20,974 nt of DNA from JBOFFC01 sp051648405 (lineage in GTDB: Bacteria > Planctomycetota > Planctomycetia > Pirellulales > Lacipirellulaceae), in NCBI GenBank assembly GCA_051648405.1, contig JBOFFC010000023.1, positions 1-20,974 on the forward strand, read 5' to 3'. Position numbers and translations under genes: made by a program. Under the pieces are notes generated by a model that ran no database searches, was not told where the DNA came from, and saw only the letters and a program-made list of their open reading frames with translations. Positions 13,073-20,717 of the stretch are shown here, one piece after another. Each line of letters starts with the position of its first letter. Position 1 is the stretch's first letter.

Positions 13073-14440
13073 GTGGCCGGCTCCCCCTCGCAACTCGACC
13101 CTTACCAGCAGGCCCTTGGCTGGCTCGTCGGGCGGGTCAACTACGAGGCCTCGGCGCCGATCCCCTACAGCGACGAGGGGCTCAAGCTCGACCGCATGCG
13201 CGAGCTGGTCGATCTGCTCGGCCGGCCCGACGCGCTGCTGCGGCTGGTTCACGTCGCCGGGACCAAGGGGAAGGGCTCGACGGGGGCGATGGTCGCCGCG
13301 GGGCTCCGCGCGGCCGGCCTCAGGGTCGGCGTCTACAGCTCGCCCCACCTCGAGCGGTTCGAGGAGCGGTTCACGATCGACGGCGCGCTGTGCGCCGAGG
13401 CCGACGTCGTCGCGCTCGTCGAGCGGGTCCGCGACGTCACCGATTCGATGGAGGCCGCCGGGGGCGCCGGGCCGACTTACTTCGACCTCACCACGGCGAT
13501 CGCGCTGTGTCATTTTGCCGACCGGGGGGTCGATGCGGCGGTGCTCGAAGTCGGCCTCGGGGGGCGGCTCGACTCGACGAACGTCGTGCTGCCGGCCGTG
13601 TCGGTGATCACCAGCATCAGCCTCGATCACACGCAGCAGCTCGGCGCGACGCGGGCGCTGATCGCCGCCGAGAAAGCGGGGATCATCAAGCCGGGGGTCC
13701 CGGTCGTGAGCGGCGTCGCCGACCCCGAGGCGGGAGACGTGATCGAACGGATCGCACGCGGTCGCAACGCGCCGCTACTTCGCGCGGGGCGCGACTTCCA
13801 CGTCGAGCCCACCGGCGACGGCGGTTGGTGCTACACCGAGGGCGCCGAGCGCATCGGCGGCGTCCGACCGGCAATGCCCGGGGCGCACCAAGCGGCGAAC
13901 GCCGCGGTGGCGCTGGCGGTGCTCGGCGTGCTCGATCGGCTCGGTTGGGGCGTGCCGGTCGCCGCGCGGCTTGCGGGGATCGCGCAGGCCCGCGTGGCGG
14001 CGCGGACGGAGTGGTTCAACGGCGACCCGCCGGTCCTCCTCGATGGCGCGCACAACGAGGCCTCGGCAGCGGCGCTCGCCACGACGCTCGACGAGGTCCT
14101 CGGCGGAGTTCCTCCCACGCAGCGCACGTTGGTGCTGGCGATCAGTTCCGACAAGGACGCGCGGGCGATCGTTCGGGCGCTCGCCGGATCGGTCGGACGC
14201 GTCGTCGTCACGCGGTACCTGTCGAACGCAAGGGCGATCGATCCGGGAACGCTCGCGGGACTCGTGCGCGACGAGATCGGCGTCGAAGCCGCCATCCAGC
14301 CGACCCCCGCCGCCGCCTGGAACAACGCCGCCGCCGGCGCACGGGGCGCCGGCGGCGTGGTGGTGGTCGCGGGGTCGTTGTTCCTGGCGGGGGAAGTCCG
14401 CCGTCTGCTGCTCGCCGAGGGGCGATCGGCGCCGGGTTAG
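13073..14440 (+). CDS. folC: Bifunctional folylpolyglutamate synthase / dihydrofolate synthase
   Basis: A Mur-ligase-family enzyme of 455 aa that adds glutamate to dihydropteroate and to folates in an ATP-dependent reaction. Visible signatures are the N-terminal DEGLKLDRMRELVDLLGRPD, the P-loop VAGTKGKGSTGAM (61-73), YSSPHLERFEERF (88-100), YFDLTTAIALCHFAD, the Mur-ligase/Mg loop EVGLGGRLDSTN, SLDHTQQLG and, in the C-terminal domain, LLDGAHNEASA. The GTG at 13073 is chosen because FolC proteins begin close to 'YQQALGWL'; the upstream in-frame ATG at 12950 would translate the tandem repeat. The gene lies just outside the island, 245 bp beyond the tRNA. Confidence 0.95.
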   Translation: MAGSPSQLDPYQQALGWLVGRVNYEASAPIPYSDEGLKLDRMRELVDLLGRPDALLRLVHVAGTKGKGSTGAMVAAGLRAAGLRVGVYSSPHLERFEERFTIDGALCAEADVVALVERVRDVTDSMEAAGGAGPTYFDLTTAIALCHFADRGVDAAVLEVGLGGRLDSTNVVLPAVSVITSISLDHTQQLGATRALIAAEKAGIIKPGVPVVSGVADPEAGDVIERIARGRNAPLLRAGRDFHVEPTGDGGWCYTEGAERIGGVRPAMPGAHQAANAAVALAVLGVLDRLGWGVPVAARLAGIAQARVAARTEWFNGDPPVLLDGAHNEASAAALATTLDEVLGGVPPTQRTLVLAISSDKDARAIVRALAGSVGRVVVTRYLSNARAIDPGTLAGLVRDEIGVEAAIQPTPAAAWNNAAAGARGAGGVVVVAGSLFLAGEVRRLLLAEGRSAPG

Positions 14441-14451
14441 CTTGGCGCCGC

Positions 14452-14685
14452 TCAGCAACCGGTGACCGGTCGAACGGACGGGGTCTCGGCGACCCCCTCG
14501 GCCGCGCGGCGGGCGTTGTCCTCGCGGACTTCCTTTTGGAGTTGCTCGACGAGCGAGCGGATGTGCGGGTCGGCCCAAGGGAGCAGGTCGCTGGGGCGGA
14601 ATCGGGGCTGCGTGAAGCGGGGCATGCCTTCCATTTCGACGGGGACCTCGACCACGACGCAGCGAATCTGACGAGCGGCAACCAT
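14452..14685 (-). CDS. Small conserved-looking hypothetical protein, 77 aa
   Basis: The ATG at 14685 has AGGAG upstream, better placed than the ATG at 14754. The product starts MVAARQIRCVVVEVPVEMEG, a hydrophobic strand, followed by MPRFTQPRFRPSDLLPWADP, HIRSLVEQLQKEVRED and a short tail. The 'P.FRPSDLLPWADPYI..L' type of sequence is something I associate with planctomycete hypothetical proteins, but no function is known to me. It is convergent with folC, ending 11 bp after the folC stop. Confidence 0.7.
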   Translation of the reverse strand: MVAARQIRCVVVEVPVEMEGMPRFTQPRFRPSDLLPWADPHIRSLVEQLQKEVREDNARRAAEGVAETPSVRPVTGC

Positions 14686-15077
14686 TGTGATTCTCCTAAG
14701 CTTCCTACGAGAGGAGATGACCGGATAAGGGCCCTTCGCCGCGAATCGACTCAAGCCGAACGAAGTGCGCTCGGCAGTTGGGTCGTCGATTCGCGGTTCG
14801 GTGGGGCCTTGTCACCCTGGCGAGCGATTGGGCTTGCTGGCGACAGAATCTTAGTAGCTGCACGACGCGTGCCAATCGCGCGAGAGTGGTTGCGAATTGT
14901 TGTCGCGAATTGAGTGGTGGCGCCCACTAAGCCGCGAGCGGCCGCGGTTTCCGCGGCGGAAGCTGGTTGATCGATGGTCGCTGGGTCGACCAGTGTTCGC
15001 GTGTCGACGACCGCGGCTGGTAAAGGTTGCAAAGGCGGTAAACCCGTCGCCGCACGGTAGAACCGTTCAAGTTTCGC
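14686..15077. other. 392-bp intergenic region with structured leader
   Basis: No gene is supportable: the minus-strand frame at 14751-15032 has no ribosome binding site and an Ala/Thr/Arg composition typical of shadows. The region must hold the promoter of the minus-strand 77-aa gene and the 3' end of the acetyltransferase transcript. It contains a 12-bp inverted repeat (listed separately) and a short direct repeat, GCGAATTG, around 14892-14912. Confidence 0.55.
14739..14796. repeat. Perfect 12-bp inverted repeat with an inner stem (possible leader RNA)
   Basis: CCGCGAATCGAC (14739-14750) and GTCGATTCGCGG (14785-14796) are perfectly complementary and enclose a second pair GCCGA / TCGGC. If the minus strand is transcribed this lies 54-111 nt upstream of the start at 14685, so it could be a leader RNA element controlling the small protein. 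No known riboswitch is recognised. Confidence 0.5.
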
Positions 15078-16253
15078 TCAAGTCGCGTCATCGACGGCGT
15101 CGTCGGTGTTGGCGGAGGCGACGACCGCCGAGCGGCGACTGCCGCGGTAGGCTGCCAAGGCCCAGCGCTCGAACTTGCTGCTGAGGGCCCGCGGCCGCAG
15201 GTAGACGGTGCTCGCCGGGCGGTGCGCCGCCCCCCACCCGAGCTTGTACGGTTCGTCGCCGCGTAACAGGTCGAACCGGGCCCGGCCGCGGCGCATCGCG
15301 TCTCGGGCAAGGAACAACGACGACAGGTGCCCCGCGTCGTACGCCAGGCCCGCCGCGCTGATCCCCCCTTGGTAGACGAACAGCGTCTGTGTTCGGGGGT
15401 CGTCGATCGCGTAGTCGATCGACATCGGCTGGCCATCGACTTCGAGGAGCACGAGCTTCAGCCGACCCGCGGCCAGCAGCCGTGCCGACGCGCCGTTGTG
15501 GAAGCTTGCGAAGCGGGGGCACTCGAAGGCGCCCGGGCGCCCCATGCCGCGGCGACGCTCGTTGTGGAGCCGTTCGAGGGTCGGCCACAGCGCTTCGCGC
15601 TCGGCCTCGGTCTGGGCGACGACGACGCGCGTCCCCGCCGCCCCGAGCCGCTCGCGCTCGAAGCGACGCAGGCGCTTGCGGCGGCTCTTCGACAGCGTCG
15701 CGAGGTAGGTTGCCCACGCCGCGTCGGGGTCGGCCGCGGCGGCGCCGCCGGTCAGCGGCCAACTGACGCCGAACGAGCCCAGGTCGGGCACACGCTCGAC
15801 GTCGAGGCCGACGGCCTCGAGCGTGTCCAGCAGTTGGCTCATCGCCCGGTCGTCGTCGTCGATCCCCTCGAAGCGCGCGCGGCGCCAGAGCTTGCCCGCA
15901 GTCTCACGCAGCCAGCGCGCGGCGGCGTGGACCACGGCGGGCTCGTCTTCGGGCGAGGCGACGAGCAGCGATTGGTGGTCGGTCGCGGCGCGGCCGTCGC
16001 CGAGGAACCGCAGCGTCGGCCCCGCGAGCGAGGCCCTCACACGCCACGGCGCGAGCCCCGCGAGCCGGCCGGTTGCGTCGTCCCAGAACGCCAGGACCGA
16101 CAACTGTTCGCGCGGGTCGCGCTCGCCGTACGAGTCCCACCACGGCGCGAGCCAGTCGGGGGTCTGCATCGGCGACGGCGCAAGCAGCTCCCCCCACGCG
16201 GCTTCGACGCGTGCTAGCGACTCGCGGGTGGTGACCGTTTCGATCCGCATCAT
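15078..16253 (-). CDS. CelD/BcsL-family GNAT-like acetyltransferase
   Basis: A 391-aa protein with the double GNAT-like layout of the CelD/BcsL (Acetyltransf_6) family. Landmarks are PMQTPDWLAPWWDSYG near the N-terminus, GRLAGLAPWRVR, LRFLGDGRAATDHQSLLV, LSKSRRKRLRRFERERLG in the middle, LKLVLLEVDGQPMSIDYAID, LFVYQGGISAAGLAYDAGHL and a C-terminal FDLLRGDEPYKLGWGA. The last motif (LRGDEPYKxxW) is characteristic. Such proteins are often linked to polysaccharide or amino-sugar modification; the substrate here is unknown. Its start overlaps the stop of the JmjC-like gene (ATGA), so the pair is translationally coupled. No secretion signal. Confidence 0.88.
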   Translation of the reverse strand: MMRIETVTTRESLARVEAAWGELLAPSPMQTPDWLAPWWDSYGERDPREQLSVLAFWDDATGRLAGLAPWRVRASLAGPTLRFLGDGRAATDHQSLLVASPEDEPAVVHAAARWLRETAGKLWRRARFEGIDDDDRAMSQLLDTLEAVGLDVERVPDLGSFGVSWPLTGGAAAADPDAAWATYLATLSKSRRKRLRRFERERLGAAGTRVVVAQTEAEREALWPTLERLHNERRRGMGRPGAFECPRFASFHNGASARLLAAGRLKLVLLEVDGQPMSIDYAIDDPRTQTLFVYQGGISAAGLAYDAGHLSSLFLARDAMRRGRARFDLLRGDEPYKLGWGAAHRPASTVYLRPRALSSKFERWALAAYRGSRRSAVVASANTDDAVDDAT

Positions 16254-17233
16254 ACCGCGCCGACCGCGACGCCCTCGTGCGCCGAGCTTCGCACCCCGTC
16301 GGCCGACTCGATCGACCGGAAGCCGTCGGGCGCCGCGGGATCGAGCACGAATGTCTTGGGGTAGGTCCACTGCTGTTTGTGCTCGCCGCGGAGCTTGCCG
16401 GCGTAGCGATCGAGCCGTGCGACGAACTGCTTGACGTGCGCGCCCCAGCCATCAACCTCGATCGAGCGGCACGGGAAGCCCCACTTCCGCAGGACGTGGT
16501 TCCCGGTGTGGACGTTGATCCGGCGCCGGGCGCGCTGGTTCTTGTGCTCGGTCGAGAGCGACACGTTGAGCCCTTCGAGGTTCTCGACGCGGTGCGGCGC
16601 GAGCTGCGGCCAGGAGATCATCTCCCCCGGCTCGGCGTCGAACACCAGCGCGTAGCGGTCGAACTCGGGGTCGTAAGGGACCTCCTCCGACCATTCGCCG
16701 GAGCAGACCTTCTCGAGCATCAGCGGCGTCGCGAAGCGGTTGTCGAAGTGCGGGTAGACCCACACACGCTTCCGCCCGCGCAGGTGCCAGAGCATGTTTA
16801 CCGGCATGTCGACGTGGTAGGGGACCCAGGCGCCCGGCGAGCTGAGGAGCAGGTTCGCTGTACGCTGCTCGGCGCGGAAGTGCGCGGCGCCCCCCCGCAG
16901 GGCGTCCATCGCGGCGTGAACGGCGGCGGCGTGGTCGGGGTGGTAGTCGAGCACGCGGCGGACGTTCACCCATAGGTGGCCGTCGCGCACCATCCGCACG
17001 AGCTCGGCGCCGCCGACGCCGTTGCGGTCTCCCTCGCGCCAGTCGAAGCGGTCCTTGGTCTTGCCCATCGTGTTGACGCTGAGATGCTCGGCCGGGTGGG
17101 CGTCGAGCACCGCGGCGAGCGCGTCGTCGGTAAACAGCCCCGTCTCGGCGAGCGCGTGGCGCGCCACCAGCACCCCCCGTTCGAGCGCGGCGAAGTCGAG
17201 CGGCGACCAGTCAACGAGGGGCGAAGCGTGCAT
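16250..17233 (-). CDS. JmjC-like cupin dioxygenase family protein
   Basis: A 327-aa protein whose central part is a JmjC/cupin_8-like double-stranded beta helix. VPYHVDMPVNMLWHLRGRKR supplies the Fe(II)-binding H140-x-D142, and WPQLAPHRVENLEG supplies H214 in the second cupin strand. PGEMISW and RVWVYPHF are typical of the fold. Iron(II)/2-oxoglutarate oxygenases of this type hydroxylate proteins or small molecules. The C-terminal third (HVKQFVARLDRYAGKLRGEH) is helical and family-specific. It is the first gene of the two-gene operon with the CelD-type acetyltransferase, suggesting both act on the same molecule. The substrate cannot be read from the sequence. Confidence 0.8.
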   Translation of the reverse strand: MHASPLVDWSPLDFAALERGVLVARHALAETGLFTDDALAAVLDAHPAEHLSVNTMGKTKDRFDWREGDRNGVGGAELVRMVRDGHLWVNVRRVLDYHPDHAAAVHAAMDALRGGAAHFRAEQRTANLLLSSPGAWVPYHVDMPVNMLWHLRGRKRVWVYPHFDNRFATPLMLEKVCSGEWSEEVPYDPEFDRYALVFDAEPGEMISWPQLAPHRVENLEGLNVSLSTEHKNQRARRRINVHTGNHVLRKWGFPCRSIEVDGWGAHVKQFVARLDRYAGKLRGEHKQQWTYPKTFVLDPAAPDGFRSIESADGVRSSAHEGVAVGAV

Positions 17234-17310
17234 CGGACGTGTGGGTTTCCGGGTTGAGCCGCCGGGCTAGCGCGCCGAGCTGAGCCGCGGCGCTAGAGCG
17301 CAGACGGGGT

Positions 17311-17428
17311 TGAGGAAAGCCTAGGTCGCGGGCCCCCCGTCCCGACGCCGGGGCCCGCCGACGGCCCCGCGTGGCGCCCCGTCACGACCGTCGCGACCGG
17401 TCCGACGGGCCTCGCGTAGCCTTCCTCA
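17311..17428. repeat. Imperfect inverted repeat between divergent genes
   Basis: TGAGGAAAGCCTA (17311-17323) is matched in reverse by TAGCCTTCCTCA (17417-17428), and similarity continues inwards (GCGGGCC against GGGCCTCGC). The 118-bp segment is extremely GC-rich and lies in the 235-bp gap between the divergent cupin and M28 genes, so promoters for both must be near. A further imperfect direct repeat beginning TGAGCCGC occurs at 17255 and 17281. No other feature is seen in the gap. Confidence 0.4.
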
Positions 17429-17468
17429 GGGGCTAATGGCCGCGGGCGCCCGGCCGTAGACTGGGGCG

Positions 17469-18488
17469 ATGCACCGTTGGAAACACCCCGTCGCCGCCGC
17501 GCCGCTCGTCCGTTTCGCGCTGCTTATACTCTGCGCCTCGGCCGCGTTCTGCACGTCGATCGCCTTGGGGGCTGACGCCGCGACACAGCCCAACCCGCTC
17601 GACGCCGACCGGGCGTTCGGCTACCTCAAGCGGCTCTGCGACCTGGGCCCGCGGCCGAGCGGCAGCCCCGCGATGCTCAAGCAACAGGGGCTGCTCGTCG
17701 AGCACTTCGAGCGGCTCGACGCGAAGGTCGAGCTGCAACGCTTCGCCGCCCGCAACCCCCGCGGGGGCCGCGTGAAGATGGCGAACATCATCGCCAGGTA
17801 CCTGCCCGACGCGAAGCGCCGCGTTGTACTGTGCGCCCACTACGACACGCGCCCGTTCCCCGACCGCGACCCCAACCCGGTCGCCCGGACACGCGGGCGG
17901 TTCCTCGGCGCGAGCGACGGCGCGAGCGGCACGGCCGTGCTGATGGAGCTCGCCCACCACATGCGGGCCTACGCCGAGCGGCACGGCGACGCGGCAGTGG
18001 GGGTCGATCTCGTGATGCTCGACGGCGAAGAGCTGGTCTACGTCGAGCGGCGTGACCCCTACTTCCTCGGGAGCACGTGGTTCGCGCAGCAGTACCTGAA
18101 GCGCAAGGGGGGCTGGTCGTACGAGGCCGCCGTGCTCTTCGACATGGTCGGCGACGCCGACTTGCAGGTCCACCAAGAGTGGCACAGCGCCACCTGGCCC
18201 GAGTCGCGCCCCCTGATGGAGAGCCTGTGGCGGACCGCCGATCGCATCGGCGTGAAAGAGTTCGTCCCGACCGTCAAGCACTCGGTGCAAGACGACCACC
18301 TGCCGCTACGGAACATCGGCAAAATCCCCGCGGTCGATCTGATCGACTTCGACTACCCCTACTGGCACACCGAAGCCGACACCCCGCGGAAATGCTCGGG
18401 CGAGTCGCTGGCGAAGGTCGGCTGGGTCGTGCTCGAGTGGCTTAACGAAGTGGGCAGCGGGCAGCCGGCGGTGGGCAGCGAGCCGTAG
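17469..18488 (+). CDS. M28-family peptidase / glutaminyl-cyclase-like protein, exported
   Basis: A 339-aa protein with an N-terminal signal peptide (hydrophobic RFALLILCASAAFCTSIALG, about 15-35) and a zinc aminopeptidase-type domain. Motifs: VVLCAHYDTRP (H124, D126), LGASDGASGTAVLMELA (zinc ligand D150), LVMLDGEELV (E187 catalytic, E188 zinc), LFDMVGD, QDDHLPL (D275/D276) and YPYWHTEADTP (H300). The DDHLPL plus WHTEADT combination matches glutaminyl-peptide cyclotransferases, which convert N-terminal Gln to pyroglutamate, better than ordinary M28 peptidases. It probably acts outside the cytoplasmic membrane. The C-terminal tail (GSGQPAVGSEP) is short repeat-like sequence. Confidence 0.88.
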   Translation: MHRWKHPVAAAPLVRFALLILCASAAFCTSIALGADAATQPNPLDADRAFGYLKRLCDLGPRPSGSPAMLKQQGLLVEHFERLDAKVELQRFAARNPRGGRVKMANIIARYLPDAKRRVVLCAHYDTRPFPDRDPNPVARTRGRFLGASDGASGTAVLMELAHHMRAYAERHGDAAVGVDLVMLDGEELVYVERRDPYFLGSTWFAQQYLKRKGGWSYEAAVLFDMVGDADLQVHQEWHSATWPESRPLMESLWRTADRIGVKEFVPTVKHSVQDDHLPLRNIGKIPAVDLIDFDYPYWHTEADTPRKCSGESLAKVGWVVLEWLNEVGSGQPAVGSEP

Positions 18489-18510
18489 CAGACGCACCCT
18501 ACCCTCCCGA

Positions 18511-18543
18511 ATTCCGCACTCTGCATTCCGGACTCCGCATTCC
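18511..18543. repeat. 14-bp imperfect tandem repeat before a TTG start
   Basis: ATTCCGCACTCTGC (18511-18524), ATTCCGGACTCCGC (18525-18538) and a partial third ATTCC (18539-18543) run directly into the TTG start of the next gene. No Shine-Dalgarno is visible in front of that start. The repeat fills most of the 55-bp gap. Confidence 0.6.
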
Positions 18544-19194
18544 TTGGACGCGTTCCGTTTCGCCGTCGCCGTTGTGCCGCTTGGCGCCTACTTACTGGTG
18601 CTGGGGCTGGTGAACCTGCGGCGCAAGCCGATGGTGGTCGCCGGGTCGAGCGACCTGGCCGCGCTGGGCGCGGCGGCCACGGGGCTGGCGATCGTCGGCC
18701 CGATCGCCCTGTTCCGCCCCGAGGAGGCGACGGCCCAGATGGGGAGCGCCGTGTGGTTGTTCTTGATCCCGTTCTACTGGCTGTGGGTCGCGCTCGCGGT
18801 GATGCTCTGCCGGCCGCGGCTGGTGGTCTACAACGCCACGCCGAGCGAGTTGCGACCGCTCCTCGCCGAAGCGGCCGGAAGGCTCGACCCCGACGCCCGC
18901 TGGGCGGGGGACAACCTCTCGCTCCCGGCGCTCGGCGTGCAACTGCACCTCGACTCGTTCGCGTGGATGCGCAACACGTCGCTCGTCGCCAGCGGCGGCG
19001 GCCAGAACCTGGCGGGATGGCGGCGGCTCACCAACGCCCTGGGGCGTTCGTGTCGCGGCATCGCGACGCCGGCCAACCCGCGCGGACCGGTGCTGGTCGT
19101 TGTCGGTGCGGCGCTGTTGTTGGGGGCGATCGTGTGGCTCGTGTCGTCGCCGACCGAGGTCGCCGTCGCGTGGGCCCAGGCCACGTCGTTCTAG
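18544..19194 (+). CDS. Membrane protein with four predicted helices, 216 aa
   Basis: Hydrophobic segments lie at about residues 5-24, 38-58, 69-89 and 181-200; between the third and fourth is a soluble region of about 90 residues (SELRPLLAEAAGRLD, LPALGVQLHLDSFAWMRNTS). The first residues after the assumed TTG start already lead into the first helix, so the start is approximately right even without a visible ribosome binding site. A start at a later GTG (18571 region) would cut the first helix. No family is recognised. It follows the M28 gene by 55 bp in the same direction and may be co-transcribed. Confidence 0.65.
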   Translation: MDAFRFAVAVVPLGAYLLVLGLVNLRRKPMVVAGSSDLAALGAAATGLAIVGPIALFRPEEATAQMGSAVWLFLIPFYWLWVALAVMLCRPRLVVYNATPSELRPLLAEAAGRLDPDARWAGDNLSLPALGVQLHLDSFAWMRNTSLVASGGGQNLAGWRRLTNALGRSCRGIATPANPRGPVLVVVGAALLLGAIVWLVSSPTEVAVAWAQATSF

Positions 19195-19364
19195 GTCGCG
19201 CGGCCGCCGAGTCTGCTGGCTGGGCTGTCGGTTCTCGCCCCGCCTACCCACGCTCGGCGCCACCAACGCGCCGCGCTGTCGGCAATGCTCCTGCTCAAGC
19301 GTCGGTCCCTCGACGCGTTCCACCGCGAGCAAGCCGAAACGGTGTCGCGCGTCCGAACGAGCGG

Positions 19365-20669
19365 CTACCCCAACACGCCGTCGATCACCGCCCCCTCGTC
19401 CACCAGCTTGAGCGGCCGGCCCCCGGCGCTCTGGTTCTCGTAGCCGCTGTCGATCCCCAGCGCCGCGTAGATCGTCTGGTGCAGGTCCTTCGGCGTGACC
19501 GGGCGCTCGATCACCTCGCGGCCGTCGGCGTCGGTCGCGCCGATCACCTGCCCGCCACGCACGCCGCAGCCGGCCACCCACGCGCTGAACGCCTTCGGGT
19601 AGTGGTCGCGACCCCCCAGGGCGTTGACCTTCGGCGTGCGGCCGAACTCCCCCATCCAGACGACGAGCGTCGAGTCGAGCATCCCCCGCTCTTTGAGGTC
19701 ACGCAGCAACTGCGCCGCGGGTCGGTCCATCTGACCGCACAGGTCCTTCACGCGGCTGTCGTTGTCGAGGTGCGTGTCCCATCCGCCGAGGTTCACCTCG
19801 ACGAACGTGACCCCCGCTTCGAGCAGCCGGCGGGCGAGCAGGCAACCGTCGGCGAACTTCCCCTCGCCGTAGGCCGCGCGGACCGACGACGGCTCCTGCG
19901 CGATGTCGAACGCCTCCATCTGCGGCGAGAGGATCATGTCGCTCGCCGCCGCGACCAGCTTGCGGTGCTCTTGGACGAGGTTCGACCCTTCGACCGCGCC
20001 GAAGTCGCTCTCGAGCCGGCCGAGCAGTTCGACGCGCCGGCGGAAGCGCTTCTCGGCGGTCGTCGGGCGCGAGTTCCGCGGCGGCCGCGACGCGTCTTCC
20101 ACCAGCAGCGGGTTGTACTCCACACCGAGCAGCCCCCCGCCACCGGCCGACGACCCGCGGCCGCCGATCCGGACGAACCCCGGCAGCGCCCCGGCGGGCG
20201 TGGCGACTCCCAGGGAACGCAGCCGCTCGGTGACGTTTGCGCCGAGTGTCGGGAACTGCGTTGCGCCCATCGGCAAGTAGCCGTGGTGCATCAGGTACTG
20301 CGCGCGGGGGTGACTCCCCTCGCGACTGGTCATCGAGCGGACGAGGGCCACGTCCCCCATCTGCGCGGCCATCTGCGGGAGGCTCGCGGCGACCTTCACC
20401 CCGGCGACCGACGTGCCGATCGCCTCGACTCCGCCCCCGGTCGAGCGGCCCGGCTTGGGGTCGAAGGTCTCGAACTGGCTGGGCCCCCCCTCCATCCACA
20501 GCAGCACGCAGCGCTTGCCGCCGCGGCGGAGCGTCTCGGCGGCGAGGCTCACACGTTCGGTCCAGCCGAGCGACGCCAGCGCCGCGCCACCGACCGCCGC
20601 GCGGAGGAAGTCGCGTCGCTGAAGCCCGCGCGAGCCGAACCGCACTTCGGATTCGTGTCGCCAGTTCAT
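19365..20669 (-). CDS. DUF1501 protein with Tat signal
   Basis: A 434-aa member of the DUF1501 family, which has a sulfatase/alkaline-phosphatase-like fold and is abundant in planctomycetes. The N-terminus carries the twin-arginine motif LQRRDFLRAAVGG (16-28) followed by a hydrophobic stretch, so the protein is exported folded. Family landmarks are CVLLWMEGGPSQFETFDPKP (54-73), LPQMAAQMGDVALVRSMTS, GSHPRAQYLMHHGYLPMG, VEVNLGGWDTHLDN, LVVWMGEFGRTPKVN and GGRDHYPKAFS near the C-terminus. It follows the DUF1553-type gene on the same strand after 48 bp, the standard pairing in this phylum. The substrate is unknown. Confidence 0.93.
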   Translation of the reverse strand: MNWRHESEVRFGSRGLQRRDFLRAAVGGAALASLGWTERVSLAAETLRRGGKRCVLLWMEGGPSQFETFDPKPGRSTGGGVEAIGTSVAGVKVAASLPQMAAQMGDVALVRSMTSREGSHPRAQYLMHHGYLPMGATQFPTLGANVTERLRSLGVATPAGALPGFVRIGGRGSSAGGGGLLGVEYNPLLVEDASRPPRNSRPTTAEKRFRRRVELLGRLESDFGAVEGSNLVQEHRKLVAAASDMILSPQMEAFDIAQEPSSVRAAYGEGKFADGCLLARRLLEAGVTFVEVNLGGWDTHLDNDSRVKDLCGQMDRPAAQLLRDLKERGMLDSTLVVWMGEFGRTPKVNALGGRDHYPKAFSAWVAGCGVRGGQVIGATDADGREVIERPVTPKDLHQTIYAALGIDSGYENQSAGGRPLKLVDEGAVIDGVLG

Positions 20670-20717
20670 GACAATCGCCGTGAGTACGCGGTGGGAGAAA
20701 GTCGGATCGAAAAGCGC

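Noticed and set aside
14751..15032. A 93-codon minus-strand frame in the gap after the acetyltransferase gene
   Set aside because: No ribosome binding site, composition like random high-GC sequence, and it overlaps the inverted repeat at 14739-14796.
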